From Salinivirgaceae bacterium (lineage in GTDB: Bacteria > Bacteroidota > Bacteroidia > Bacteroidales > SZUA-534): DNA of 64,000 bases. The notes under the pieces are model-generated. The model was given only the letters and a program-made list of their open reading frames with translations. It did not search any database and was not told the DNA's origin. This document shows positions 25,250 through 33,776 of this stretch, in pieces. The position numbers were made by a program, and so were the translations under genes. The stretch lies in contig JAFZWI010000088.1 of the NCBI GenBank assembly GCA_017617355.1, positions 34,801 to 98,800 on the forward strand, in the 5' to 3' direction. The first letter of the stretch is position 1, and every line of letters begins with the position of its first letter.

Positions 25250-25279
25250 AAAACCCCTCAACTTTCGTCAAGGGGTTTT
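25250..25279 (-). terminator. Terminator of tRNA-Leu transcript
   Basis: AAAACCCCT..AGGGGTTTT stem (9 base pairs) with a 12-base loop, immediately after the 3' end of the tRNA on the minus strand, followed by TCTGTTTTT. Confidence 0.85.
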
Positions 25280-25280
25280 G

Positions 25281-25364
25281 TACCCGGAGCCGGGGTCGAA
25301 CCGGCACAGGGGTGAACCTACTGGTGTTTGAGACCAGCGCGTCTACCGATTCCGCCATCCGGGC
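25281..25364 (-). tRNA. tRNA-Leu, anticodon CAA
   Basis: An 84-nt tRNA on the minus strand. Acceptor arms GCCCGGA and TCCGGGT pair; the D region is GGCGGAATCGGTAGAC; the anticodon stem CTGGT/ACCAG holds the loop CTCAAAC, giving anticodon CAA; there is an extended variable arm as in leucine tRNAs; and the T arm is CCGGTTCGACCCCGG. CCA is not encoded in the gene. It reads leucine UUG codons. Confidence 0.95.
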
Positions 25365-25424
25365 GTTTCCGTAAAAGGCGTGCAAATATAGATAATTTCA
25401 AAAAGCGGACAAACTTTTTTTAAA

Positions 25425-25652
25425 TCATTCAATCTCCTCAAAATCAACATATTCACCGTCGGTCGGTTTGAAATGCTTCTTTTTCGGCTCGTTTTGGTAA
25501 TAAACTCTGTCGCCACCCGGCGTTGTCTGACCATTTTCGTAGCTATTGCCGTTATTGTTCATATTGCGTCCGAATATCAAGCGGACAACAGCTCGAGCTA
25601 TGAATACGAAAAGATAGACAAATAATATTGTTGTTAACAGGAAATACAGCAT
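25425..25652 (-). CDS. DUF4834-like small membrane protein
   Basis: A 75-residue protein with one N-terminal membrane helix (MLYFLLTTILFVYLFVFIARA) followed by a polar tail rich in N, G, Y and K that ends TDGEYVDFEEIE. The pattern, including the acidic C-terminal VDFEEI motif, fits the small Bacteroidetes DUF4834 family of unknown function. It sits one base after the MntP-like gene on the same strand. Confidence 0.75.
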   Translation of the reverse strand: MLYFLLTTILFVYLFVFIARAVVRLIFGRNMNNNGNSYENGQTTPGGDRVYYQNEPKKKHFKPTDGEYVDFEEIE

Positions 25653-25653
25653 G

Positions 25654-26208
25654 TCATCGATTGTAAATGATTAATAATGCGCAAAATAGCGATGCCGCCG
25701 ACAATATCCACTCGCTTTGAATGCGGGGAATGCGTTTCTGCCTGGTGCCAACCAAGCCAGCCACCAGCAGAACAACAAAGAACAACGGCGCTGCCAGCAA
25801 AACCAATGGCAGCGGTTGCAACTGCAAAAAGCCGAGAGCCAGTGAGTAGATGAAGGCGTTGATGCCGGCAAATGTTGCAACAGTTGCCAGTCCGCCAATA
25901 AAAGCGGTGTTCACCGAGCGTTTTGTCGGGGCAAGTTTAAATCCGTCGTAGGCGGCTTTCAACGACATAACCAACATCAGACTTGCCGATAACCAAATGT
26001 TCATCTGCGTGTCGAAAAATTGTGAGCCGAAGTTGCCCAGCAACATTCCGCCGCAGGTCAGCGCCCCTACAATCAAGGTGCAGAGGGCAAATTGGAGCAG
26101 AAACTTGCTTATAGCAAACCGCTGTTCGATAAACGAGGCCACAAGCGCTATGGCAGCCACATCGGCGGAGGTGGCAATCAGTAGAAAAACAAAAAGATAC
26201 GCCGCCAT
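25654..26208 (-). CDS. MntP-like membrane transporter
   Basis: A 184-residue protein with six predicted membrane helices. It has the two-repeat layout of small exporters of the MntP/LysE type: ATSADVAAIALVASFIEQRF near the N-terminus and MLVMSLKAAYDGFK before the second repeat (ATVATFAGINAFIYSLALGF). The acidic residues in the two repeats would be the metal-binding ones if it exports Mn2+. Its ATG overlaps the stop of the 910-residue gene (TAATG). The substrate is not certain. Confidence 0.7.
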   Translation of the reverse strand: MAAYLFVFLLIATSADVAAIALVASFIEQRFAISKFLLQFALCTLIVGALTCGGMLLGNFGSQFFDTQMNIWLSASLMLVMSLKAAYDGFKLAPTKRSVNTAFIGGLATVATFAGINAFIYSLALGFLQLQPLPLVLLAAPLFFVVLLVAGLVGTRQKRIPRIQSEWILSAASLFCALLIIYNR

Positions 26209-28940
26209 TATCGGTTTAGTTTGTAGTTGAACAGATATTGGTCGTTGCCGCCGACAATCAGGTTGTAGTAGGCCTGCCCGGTCTTCATCACCCCGATGCT
26301 GAAACGCGTTTTGCCGCGTAGCGGGAAGCCTGGCATCACTTGTCCCTTGCTGTCAATCAGATAGATATGCGCCGATTCGGTTTCGGTAATTCCTATGGCC
26401 GTCTGCGTGCTCGACAGCTTGTAATAGGCCGGACGCTGCGTTATCGGCTCGCCGAATTTGTACTCGAAAAGTTTCTTGCCATTGAAATTGTAAACCGAAA
26501 GAACATTATCGTCAACATAGATTAACTCTGGTTTTGAGTCTCCAGTAATATCTTCAATGTCAAAGAAATGCGCTGGTGTGAAATCACCAATTTTGCGTTT
26601 CGAAACTGAACCGTCGAAGTGCAGGAAGCAGAGCGTGCCGTCAGTTGAGGTGCGGACAAGCGCCGCCGCCGAGTCGCCCATAGGCCGCATGTATTTGAGT
26701 TCGTTGTTGACCGACGGACGGATGCGCTCCTTGAAATCAACACGCATGTTTCCGCGTCTGTCAATCAAGTAGATGCGCGAGGTGTCGGTTATTGAGATGT
26801 AATCTTTGTCGTTGTTGATGAAATGCTGCGCGGCGGTTATCGGCATCTGATTGGCGCGTTGCAGCGAGAAGTCGGGAAGTGTCTTTCCGTCAATCGAATA
26901 GACGTGGATATCGGCATTGGCGCACTCCACAAACAGACGATAGTTGCGGTTTTTCGAGTAGTCGAACACCGCCACGGGCAGGTTTGTCGGGCTGGGCAAC
27001 GTTATCGGATAGCGGTCCACATGGTTGCCATTGCGGTCAATCAGATACATCTTGGTTGCCGTGTTGAAGAATATCTGCAACTTGCCATTGCGGTAATAAT
27101 CAACCTGTTGCACTGTCCCGATTATCGGTTCGTCAATGTGTTTCTTCCACATTGTGCGGCCGGCGGCGTTTATCAGATAGATATTGTTGCGCAGGTCCTG
27201 AATAAAGATTTCCTTCTCGCCCGTGTTATGGTTGTCGACAAAAACCGGCTTGAAAGCTGCAAGCGTGTCGAGATGCGACTCCCACAGTGTTGATGCGGTG
27301 TTGGAGTGCGTCGGCTGGTGGCGGAGGAACGTGTTGTGGTACAGAAATCCGTCCTCAACCGAGAACTGCCAAATCAGACCGTAGAAATTGTAAATCGCCT
27401 CCTGATTGTTATGGAAGCCGATAACATTTCCGCTCGACAGAATGCGGCTCAGCAAGTTTTCCGAACCCGTGAACGAGAGGTAGGTGTAGAAGTTAGTCTT
27501 GTTGGTAATGTAGTTGTCGAACTGGTTGAAATCGGGGTCGAAGTGCAGATTCTTGTGCAGCACATTGTCGTAAACAAATCGCGAAACCACATTGTAGGTG
27601 TCACCAAAGACAAGCATGTTGTCGTATGCGCAGATGTATTGCGCCTTGCACTGCCCGAACCAAGGCCCAAAAATGCGCGCCGGCACTTGCTCAAGCGGCA
27701 TCTCATAAATGTCGAAACGGGCGTCGTTGTCAATTCTGAACTCCTTGACCGACGGACTAGCCGTTTTACCACGGACAAAATAATCGAGCAACTGACCGGC
27801 CTCGTAACGGCCTTTCGCTTCAATTACAAAAATCGAAGTGCCGTCGGGCATGGCTATCTGCATCAGACCATGATTAAAATTATCCGCCACAGTGCTTATT
27901 GCAGTGTTGCCAAACGTCTGTTTCACAAGATTTTGGTTGGTCTGGTAGCGGTTAAGCTGTCCAACGCTTTCCATATACGACTCAAGCGCGCGCTGGTACC
28001 GGCCAAAATTGCTTAGTCCGAACCACGAGAATCCGTTGACTCCCATTGGCACGTTCTTGGTTAGGTTCGACTGCACCGATTCCTGTCCTTCAAACAGTTG
28101 TGACCATTGATTCTTGACCGACGACTGCAGCGTGTAGCCATTGACAAGCCAGTTGCTGCCTTTCATGCTCAAATCGAAACCGCCCCAGTCAGAGAATGTC
28201 TGTATGGCCATATCGCTGAACAGGTTGTTGACAAACTGCTTCTGAATGAATGGGTTGAGGAATTTGAACTGAAGATAGATGTTAGCATCGACATTCTTGC
28301 CAGCCCATTGTTTAACTTTCAAAAACGACGGATTCTGGCTTATCCCGAAGGTGTTGGTTGTCTGCCGAACCGACTCCTGCATCAGCATCTCGTTGGTTGT
28401 GGCCAACAGATAGCCGTGGACAAATGTCAAGTAACAGACAATTTTGGCATTCTTGCTGTTTGTGTATTTGTAAATCTTGGCCTGCTCATACTTTTCGGTT
28501 GTTATGCCGCCCGACTTTTCCAGAATGCCAACCATCTGCTCAAGTGCCCGGCGGCCTTGCGCGTTCGAGTTGAATGTCATTACCGCAAGCGGCTCATATT
28601 CAAGCCTTGTAGTATTGTGGAACGACACCAGAAACGGTTTGTCTTTGAACGACTCGGCCAGCTCGCTGTTGGTTATGAGCAACGTGTCGAGCGCGGCCAG
28701 ATTCTTGGCAAAATCCTCGGCAAATGTCAGCTCCTTGATGTCGGCAAAAACCTTGTTGCCTTGTATGTTCTTGAGAAAAGTGCGTGGCGATTTAACCTCG
28801 ATAATGGCGGCCGAACTGACTGGCACGGCATCGACAGCCGACACCACATCGTTCTGCTGCATCTTGAAATACCAGTACGACGCGCCAAGTGCGCCAATAA
28901 CCAGGACTATTGCAACAATGAAAAAAATCTTCTTTCCCAT
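26208..28940 (-). CDS. Large membrane-anchored envelope protein, DUF3352-like
   Basis: A 910-residue protein with an N-terminal membrane anchor (residues 5-23, FFIVAIVLVIGALGASYWYF) and the rest outside the cytoplasm. The first half (about 30-540) resembles DUF3352-type proteins (AIIEVKSPRTFLKNIQGN). The second half (about 560-910) looks like a beta-propeller: repeated hydrophobic strands such as NNIYLINAAGRTMWKKHIDE, KMYLIDRNGNHVDRYP and SRIYLIDRRGNMRVDFKE, spaced at 45-60 residues. It is placed between PBP1A and the transporter and is probably cotranscribed with PBP1A (12-base gap), suggesting a cell-wall role. No enzyme motif is seen. Confidence 0.75.
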   Translation of the reverse strand: MGKKIFFIVAIVLVIGALGASYWYFKMQQNDVVSAVDAVPVSSAAIIEVKSPRTFLKNIQGNKVFADIKELTFAEDFAKNLAALDTLLITNSELAESFKDKPFLVSFHNTTRLEYEPLAVMTFNSNAQGRRALEQMVGILEKSGGITTEKYEQAKIYKYTNSKNAKIVCYLTFVHGYLLATTNEMLMQESVRQTTNTFGISQNPSFLKVKQWAGKNVDANIYLQFKFLNPFIQKQFVNNLFSDMAIQTFSDWGGFDLSMKGSNWLVNGYTLQSSVKNQWSQLFEGQESVQSNLTKNVPMGVNGFSWFGLSNFGRYQRALESYMESVGQLNRYQTNQNLVKQTFGNTAISTVADNFNHGLMQIAMPDGTSIFVIEAKGRYEAGQLLDYFVRGKTASPSVKEFRIDNDARFDIYEMPLEQVPARIFGPWFGQCKAQYICAYDNMLVFGDTYNVVSRFVYDNVLHKNLHFDPDFNQFDNYITNKTNFYTYLSFTGSENLLSRILSSGNVIGFHNNQEAIYNFYGLIWQFSVEDGFLYHNTFLRHQPTHSNTASTLWESHLDTLAAFKPVFVDNHNTGEKEIFIQDLRNNIYLINAAGRTMWKKHIDEPIIGTVQQVDYYRNGKLQIFFNTATKMYLIDRNGNHVDRYPITLPSPTNLPVAVFDYSKNRNYRLFVECANADIHVYSIDGKTLPDFSLQRANQMPITAAQHFINNDKDYISITDTSRIYLIDRRGNMRVDFKERIRPSVNNELKYMRPMGDSAAALVRTSTDGTLCFLHFDGSVSKRKIGDFTPAHFFDIEDITGDSKPELIYVDDNVLSVYNFNGKKLFEYKFGEPITQRPAYYKLSSTQTAIGITETESAHIYLIDSKGQVMPGFPLRGKTRFSIGVMKTGQAYYNLIVGGNDQYLFNYKLNR

Positions 28941-28952
28941 CGCCGGATGCTT

Positions 28953-31316
28953 TTAGAAATAGAATTCGTCCTCCTGCTCGCTACTGTTGTGACTCTCAGT
29001 CTGTTTCTCGTCGTAATCGGGGCAGTCAAACACTTCGTTCCAGTCGGCAGGCTTTTCAAACCTTTCGCTTTCATTATACGGAAGATTTTTGTCGTCGTAA
29101 ACCTTTCGCATATATCCGGCCCAGATAGGCAGAGCCATGTAGGCGCCTTGTCCGAAGGTTGTCTGGTCGAAGTGGACGCTGCGGTCCTCGGCTCCGGTCC
29201 AGACGCCTGTAACCAGGTTGGGAGTGACGCCCATAAACCAGCCGTCGGAATTCTCCTGTGTTGTTCCTGTTTTTGCGGCTACTTGCGCGGTTATCTGCCA
29301 CGGATAGTCGTCGCGCCAGATGCGTGAGCCGGTACCCTTGCGAACAACGCCCTGTAACAAGTTAAGCATCAAGTAAGCTGTGCGCTCGCTTATGGCCTCG
29401 TGCTTCACCGGTTGGAAGTTGGCCAAGACGTTGCCGTTCTTATCCTCGATTCGTGTTACAAAAATCGGTTGCGTATAAACGCCTTTGTTTGCGTAGCAGC
29501 AGTAGGCGCTAACCATCTCGCACAGCGTGAGGTCTGCCACACCCAAGCATATTGACGGATAGCGCGGAATATCGCTCTTAATACCCATGTTATGAGCCAA
29601 TTGTGCCACGGCTTTCGGTTTGAAACGGTTCATAAGCCAAGCCGCCACGTTGTTGAGCGACTGCGCCAAACCATATTGCAGCGACACCTCGCGGCCAATC
29701 AGCCTGTCGCTGCTGCCCGATTCAGGCGCCCAGGTAACGCCGGTTGTCGGGTCGGTAATTGTCACCGGCACATTGAGCACACGGTCGCAAGGCGTGAAGC
29801 CGTCCATCATGGCCAGCGTGTAGAGGAATGGCTTGAAAGTTGAGCCCACCTGACGTTTGGCTTTCGTAACGTGGTCGTATTGGAAATGACGATAGTCGAT
29901 GCCGCCCACGTAAGCTTTCACATAGCCAGTATGCGGGTCCATCGACATCAGTCCCGACTGCAAGAAATGCTTGTAGTAGCGCATCGAATCCATCGGTGTC
30001 ATAACGGTGTCAATGTCGCCGCGCCACGAGAAGACGCTCATCTGCGTCGGGGTGTTGAAGTTCTTTTCAATCTCCTCCATCGACATTTTTTTCACCTTGC
30101 TCAGCACGCGGTAGCGCTCGCTCCACTTCATCGACAAGGTCATGATGTTGTTCACTTGCTCAGGTGTGAGTTTGTCGGAAAAAGGAGCGTTGGCATGTCC
30201 TTTTTTCAGATAGTCGAAATTCCGCTGGAGCGTGTTTTTCAGATAGTCGCGTACGGCCTCCTCGGCATATTCCTGCATCTTCGAGTTGACGGTGGTGTAA
30301 ATCTTCAAACCGTCTTTATAGATATTATAAGGAGTGCCGTCAGGTTTCAGATTGCGGTTGCACCAGCCGCGCAACGGGTTTGTGGCCCACTCAACCGAGT
30401 CTTCGATGTACTGCGCCTTCGACGAGTAGCGGCTGCGGTCGGGCTTTGTTGCGTTCATCTCGATGCGCAGGAACTCGCGGAAATAGGTAGCCGAACCCTC
30501 CTTGTGGTCAACGCGGTGGAAGTCGAGACCCAAGGGCAGTTGCTTTAGCGAGTCATACTCTGCGCGTGTCAGCTTATTGTTGTTAAGCATCTGATACAGA
30601 ACCACATTGCGGCGCTGCAAGGTTTGCTCGGGGCGACGTATTGGGTTGAAAAGCGCCGGGTTTTTGGCCATGCCAACAAGCATTGCCGACTGCTCGATGC
30701 GGAGAGCCTGCGGTGTAGTGTTGAAATATATTCGTGCAGCCGACTTCACGCCCACAGCCTGGTACATAAAGTCGAACTGATTGAGATACATGGCGATAAT
30801 CTCCTCTTTGGTGTAGCTGCGCTCAAGCTTAATGGCGATAACCCACTCGCGGAACTTACGGTTGACAACCTGAAGCGCGTTGTTGAAATTCTCACGCGGG
30901 AAAAGCATCTTGGCCAGCTGCTGAGTTATGGTACTGCCGCCGCCCGAACTTTTGTTGCCCGATACTATGGTCTTGAAAAAGACACGTATAAGTCCCGGAA
31001 AATCGACTCCCGAATGTTTGTAGTAGCGTTTGTCCTCGGTCGAAATCAGAGCGTCGACAAGATAAGGCGACAGCTCATCATAGGTGCTGGTGGAGCGGTT
31101 CTCTTTGAAATAGGTGCCCAGCAACAAACCGTCTTCGGAATAAACCTCCGACGCAAGGTTGCTCTTCGGATTTTCCAACTCCTCAAACGAGGGCATGAAC
31201 CCGAGGTTTCCGTTCCAGATGTTGTAGAACAATACTATTAGTAAAATAACTGGGAAACAGACGATTGACCATAAAATAATCTTCCGTTGCTGCTGTTTTG
31301 TAATAGATAGCGCCAT
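28953..31316 (-). CDS. Penicillin-binding protein 1A-type bifunctional transglycosylase/transpeptidase
   Basis: A class A PBP of 787 residues. The ATG at 31316 (MALSITKQQQRK, then a membrane helix at about 12-34) is preferred to the longer frame from 31358. The glycosyltransferase-51 domain (about 60-240) has ALISTEDKRYYKHSGVDFPG with the catalytic glutamate, GGGSTITQQLAKMLFPRENF and REWVIAIKLERSYTKEEIIAMYLN. The transpeptidase domain (about 400-720) has RQVGSTFKPFLYTLAM (SxxK serine), SLNN in GLAQSLNNVAAW, and KTGTTQENSDGWFMG (KTG). A TATATTTG -7 box lies at 31335-31342. Confidence 0.95.
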   Translation of the reverse strand: MALSITKQQQRKIILWSIVCFPVILLIVLFYNIWNGNLGFMPSFEELENPKSNLASEVYSEDGLLLGTYFKENRSTSTYDELSPYLVDALISTEDKRYYKHSGVDFPGLIRVFFKTIVSGNKSSGGGSTITQQLAKMLFPRENFNNALQVVNRKFREWVIAIKLERSYTKEEIIAMYLNQFDFMYQAVGVKSAARIYFNTTPQALRIEQSAMLVGMAKNPALFNPIRRPEQTLQRRNVVLYQMLNNNKLTRAEYDSLKQLPLGLDFHRVDHKEGSATYFREFLRIEMNATKPDRSRYSSKAQYIEDSVEWATNPLRGWCNRNLKPDGTPYNIYKDGLKIYTTVNSKMQEYAEEAVRDYLKNTLQRNFDYLKKGHANAPFSDKLTPEQVNNIMTLSMKWSERYRVLSKVKKMSMEEIEKNFNTPTQMSVFSWRGDIDTVMTPMDSMRYYKHFLQSGLMSMDPHTGYVKAYVGGIDYRHFQYDHVTKAKRQVGSTFKPFLYTLAMMDGFTPCDRVLNVPVTITDPTTGVTWAPESGSSDRLIGREVSLQYGLAQSLNNVAAWLMNRFKPKAVAQLAHNMGIKSDIPRYPSICLGVADLTLCEMVSAYCCYANKGVYTQPIFVTRIEDKNGNVLANFQPVKHEAISERTAYLMLNLLQGVVRKGTGSRIWRDDYPWQITAQVAAKTGTTQENSDGWFMGVTPNLVTGVWTGAEDRSVHFDQTTFGQGAYMALPIWAGYMRKVYDDKNLPYNESERFEKPADWNEVFDCPDYDEKQTESHNSSEQEDEFYF

Positions 31317-31334
31317 ATCAATTAGTTTTACACG

Positions 31335-31342
31335 CAAATATA
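31335..31342 (-). promoter_or_regulatory. Promoter -7 element of the PBP1A gene
   Basis: TATATTTG on the minus strand, 18 bases before the ATG at 31316; supports that start. Confidence 0.5.
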
Positions 31343-31435
31343 GAACAACAATCCACATTTGCGGTTATCTATTCTAAATCAATGTTGTTCCAAATGCAAA
31401 TTTTTGAACGCCGACACTCCGGCACCGGCTCCCAA

Positions 31436-32218
31436 CTAACGTTTTTTGATTGTTTCGGTCTTGGTGTCGTAGTTAAGATAATAATCGCCAAGGGGCAGTC
31501 CCGATACATCGACCGATAAGCCTGTGCCGCGGCTGATTAACGCTCCTTTCGAATTGTAAACCTCGTACATTGTTTCGGCCGAGAATTTTATTTCGCTGTA
31601 AGGCTTTGTGAATGAATAAGTAATGTCGGCCGTTGTTGCCCGATAGCGCAACTCCTTGCCATATCGCGGGCGGCGTGTGTAGTCGACTTGCTTAACGCGG
31701 AAACGGTTGTTGCCGTTGTGCACATTGACATCAACGGTGTAATTGTTGGTGCCCGATGTGCCTTTGCCGTCAATGGTTGCCACTTTTATCCATTTGTTCC
31801 AGCGGAACTGCTCCACAACAAACGGCAGCGCTCCGCTCTCGCCCGTGGTGGTGAATTTCAGTTTGTCTTTCTCAATCTTGATTGTCGTTACAGTGAAGGT
31901 GCTTTGAGCTTTCAGCACTTCGGGATTGATAACCTTGGGCTCGCAACCGTTCTGGTGCTTTATCACAACGGTTATGTCGGAGCCCTTTTCCAGGTTGAGC
32001 GCGCCCAAATCGATTTCGAAAGCGCTTGAGTTAATCTCGTCGGAAGTGGCGGTGCCGTTGACCTGCACCTCGGTAACGCAGAACCCGTCGCCCTCTGGCG
32101 CAAACGGATTCATAACGTAGAGGTTCGAGCCTTGGTAAATCCCCGTCAGAACCAGTTCCCCGGCCCAACAGAAGGTGCTGCTTATTGTCAAAATCAATAC
32201 AAAAATGTATCTCCTCAT
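31436..32218 (-). CDS. Secreted protein with type IX-like C-terminal end, unknown function
   Basis: A 260-residue exported protein. Signal peptide at 1-19 (ending STFCWA), then beta-rich sequence (VLTGIYQGSNLYVMNPFAP; FVVEQFRWNKWIKVATIDG; NRFRVKQVDYTRRPRYGKEL) and a C-terminus (YEVYNSKGALISRGTGLSVD, then LPLGDYYLNYD) that resembles the type IX secretion sorting fold, although shorter than in the two giant surface proteins. I recall this shape in Bacteroidetes but have no name for it. It is convergent with nothing and lies 126 bases upstream of the phosphatase gene stop. Confidence 0.65.
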   Translation of the reverse strand: MRRYIFVLILTISSTFCWAGELVLTGIYQGSNLYVMNPFAPEGDGFCVTEVQVNGTATSDEINSSAFEIDLGALNLEKGSDITVVIKHQNGCEPKVINPEVLKAQSTFTVTTIKIEKDKLKFTTTGESGALPFVVEQFRWNKWIKVATIDGKGTSGTNNYTVDVNVHNGNNRFRVKQVDYTRRPRYGKELRYRATTADITYSFTKPYSEIKFSAETMYEVYNSKGALISRGTGLSVDVSGLPLGDYYLNYDTKTETIKKR

Positions 32219-32344
32219 CTTCTGTTTTTCTTAAAATCTGACTTTAACGTATCAAAACTAAAACAAATTTGTTCTAAAACAAAAATCAGTTGACAAATGC
32301 CGCCGACACCATAGTAAACAACCGTATTTGAAACGTGAACCGAT

Positions 32345-33625
32345 TTACTTGGTTTTTGCCAGAATATCGCGGTAAAACTTCTCGACATCAGTCCATTTAT
32401 AATATGGCGCTGTCTTGCTTTCGAGCGGCAGTTTCACCTCGTTCTCGTTCAGCATTACTTTCACAAGCACGTCTTTCGACTTGTCCGACTTGTAGAAAAT
32501 CATCTGTATGTTGCCCGCCATGGGGATGATTTTGTAGTCGCACCAAACCTTGTAAAGTTCAGCGAAATCGGTAACCTGAGCCGTTGTGCCCTCAAGTTGC
32601 ATCAAGCTGGCAAGCGGCGCCAAACCGGTATCGTGACCAAAACGCAGGTTGGCCGATACACCGTTTCCGGCTAGAGCCTTGTCAGCATCGTCGAGGATAG
32701 TGGCGAGCAGGTTGCGACCACACCATGCTCCACGTGAATCGGCATACGGGCAGTTGCTGAAGTTGGCGTACCAGTAAACATTGGTAAGCTGCCAGTTGTC
32801 GAACATCTCGTCGGCGGTGAAGAAGTCGCTGAAATCGAAGTCAAGGTCATCGATATTCTGCATGTTGCACTGAATATCAAACAGCTTGCGCATAAACTGA
32901 TGTCCGTTCACTTTGGTACGGATGTATGCCGTGTCAGCAAACACCTGTTTCACAAGTCTTTCGGGATGACAAAGCGCATGGTCGAGTGAGTCGTTTGCGC
33001 GGCGGAAACCGTCGGTGCGGTTCAGATAACGAGTAACTGAATCGCGCTCCTCGTTATTGATGTAGCTCATTATGCGTTTGCTAGACTCGGTTGTAACGTT
33101 CAGAGTTGGACGCATTGCTTTCATCTTCTGCATAAAAGCATCCATACTGCACAGAACGCGGTGCGATGTCGATGATTTGACAACAATGTTGGCGTTGTCA
33201 GCAAACACCTCGGGGAATGAATTGACCATACGTTCGGCAATACCTTGATGTTGGTTGAAGCCCGTCTGCGTAAGGTCGCCGGCGCGGTTGATGCCGTCTT
33301 CGCAGAGGCGGTCCACTCGGTTTTTCAAGTCTTTTCCCGCTTCGGTAAGAGCGTTAGCGTCATCGGCGGCTTTCATTGTGCGTTGCAGCATAATGTAGTC
33401 GAATCCCGAATAGTGATAACGCGAGCCGTGACGGCCATAATGGCTGATATAGAATGGTTTGTAGCCTTTAGGCGCTGGTGTTTGCGGTTTTATTTCAGGC
33501 TGATAAGCCATATTGTTGCCCGCCGTTTTTTTCAGGTTGGCAAGCATTTCCTCTTTGGTTGTCTGCGCCTGCAGCAGCATGCACGACAAAATCCCGATAG
33601 TTGTAAGTAAGATACTTTTTCTCAT
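32345..33625 (-). CDS. Histidine acid phosphatase, MINPP/phytase-like
   Basis: A 426-residue exported phosphatase of the histidine phosphatase superfamily, branch 2. The ATG at 33625 gives a signal peptide (MRKSILLTTIGILSCMLLQAQ); the frame is open to 33670. The active-site signature YISHYGRHGSRYHYSG holds the catalytic histidine, and the second half has LRFGHDTGLAPLASLMQ with the HD/HE pair that supplies the general acid. The overall pattern matches bacterial multiple inositol polyphosphate phosphatases, which strip phosphates from phytate. The substrate is inferred. TACTTTTG -7 box at 33642-33649. Confidence 0.87.
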   Translation of the reverse strand: MRKSILLTTIGILSCMLLQAQTTKEEMLANLKKTAGNNMAYQPEIKPQTPAPKGYKPFYISHYGRHGSRYHYSGFDYIMLQRTMKAADDANALTEAGKDLKNRVDRLCEDGINRAGDLTQTGFNQHQGIAERMVNSFPEVFADNANIVVKSSTSHRVLCSMDAFMQKMKAMRPTLNVTTESSKRIMSYINNEERDSVTRYLNRTDGFRRANDSLDHALCHPERLVKQVFADTAYIRTKVNGHQFMRKLFDIQCNMQNIDDLDFDFSDFFTADEMFDNWQLTNVYWYANFSNCPYADSRGAWCGRNLLATILDDADKALAGNGVSANLRFGHDTGLAPLASLMQLEGTTAQVTDFAELYKVWCDYKIIPMAGNIQMIFYKSDKSKDVLVKVMLNENEVKLPLESKTAPYYKWTDVEKFYRDILAKTK

Positions 33626-33641
33626 AAAAAATTGATTTTTC

Positions 33642-33671
33642 CAAAAGTAAAAAAAATAACACAAACGCAAA
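33642..33671 (-). promoter_or_regulatory. Promoter of the MINPP-like gene
   Basis: Minus-strand TACTTTTG (33642-33649) with TTTG about 18 bases upstream. It starts transcription just before the ATG at 33625 and so supports that start. Confidence 0.55.
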
Positions 33672-33692
33672 CTGAAAACACAAACACAGACA

Positions 33693-33732
33693 TAAAATAA
33701 GCGGGGCCGCCATATTACTATGACAGCCCCGC
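33693..33732 (-). terminator. Intrinsic terminator of surface protein gene 2
   Basis: GCGGGGC (33701-33707) pairs with GCCCCGC (33726-33732), with an inner CATA/TATG stem, and is followed on the minus strand by TTATTTTA. It has the same structure as the terminator at 1655-1692. Confidence 0.8.
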
Positions 33733-33776
33733 AAACACAGATTATAAATATTAATTAGGTGAGTCTTTTATAATAA

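Larger units (their letters stand above)
24855..25280. other. Gene-free stretch between methyltransferase and tRNA-Leu
   Basis: Holds the inverted repeat at the methyltransferase start, the candidate structured RNA, an AT-rich spacer (25115-25245) and the tRNA terminator. No protein gene is supported. Confidence 0.65.

Noticed and set aside
25281-25364. tRNA-Leu as attachment site of an integrated element
   Set aside because: No direct repeat of the tRNA 3' end was found at the other side of the island (21800-22400) and no integrase gene is present.
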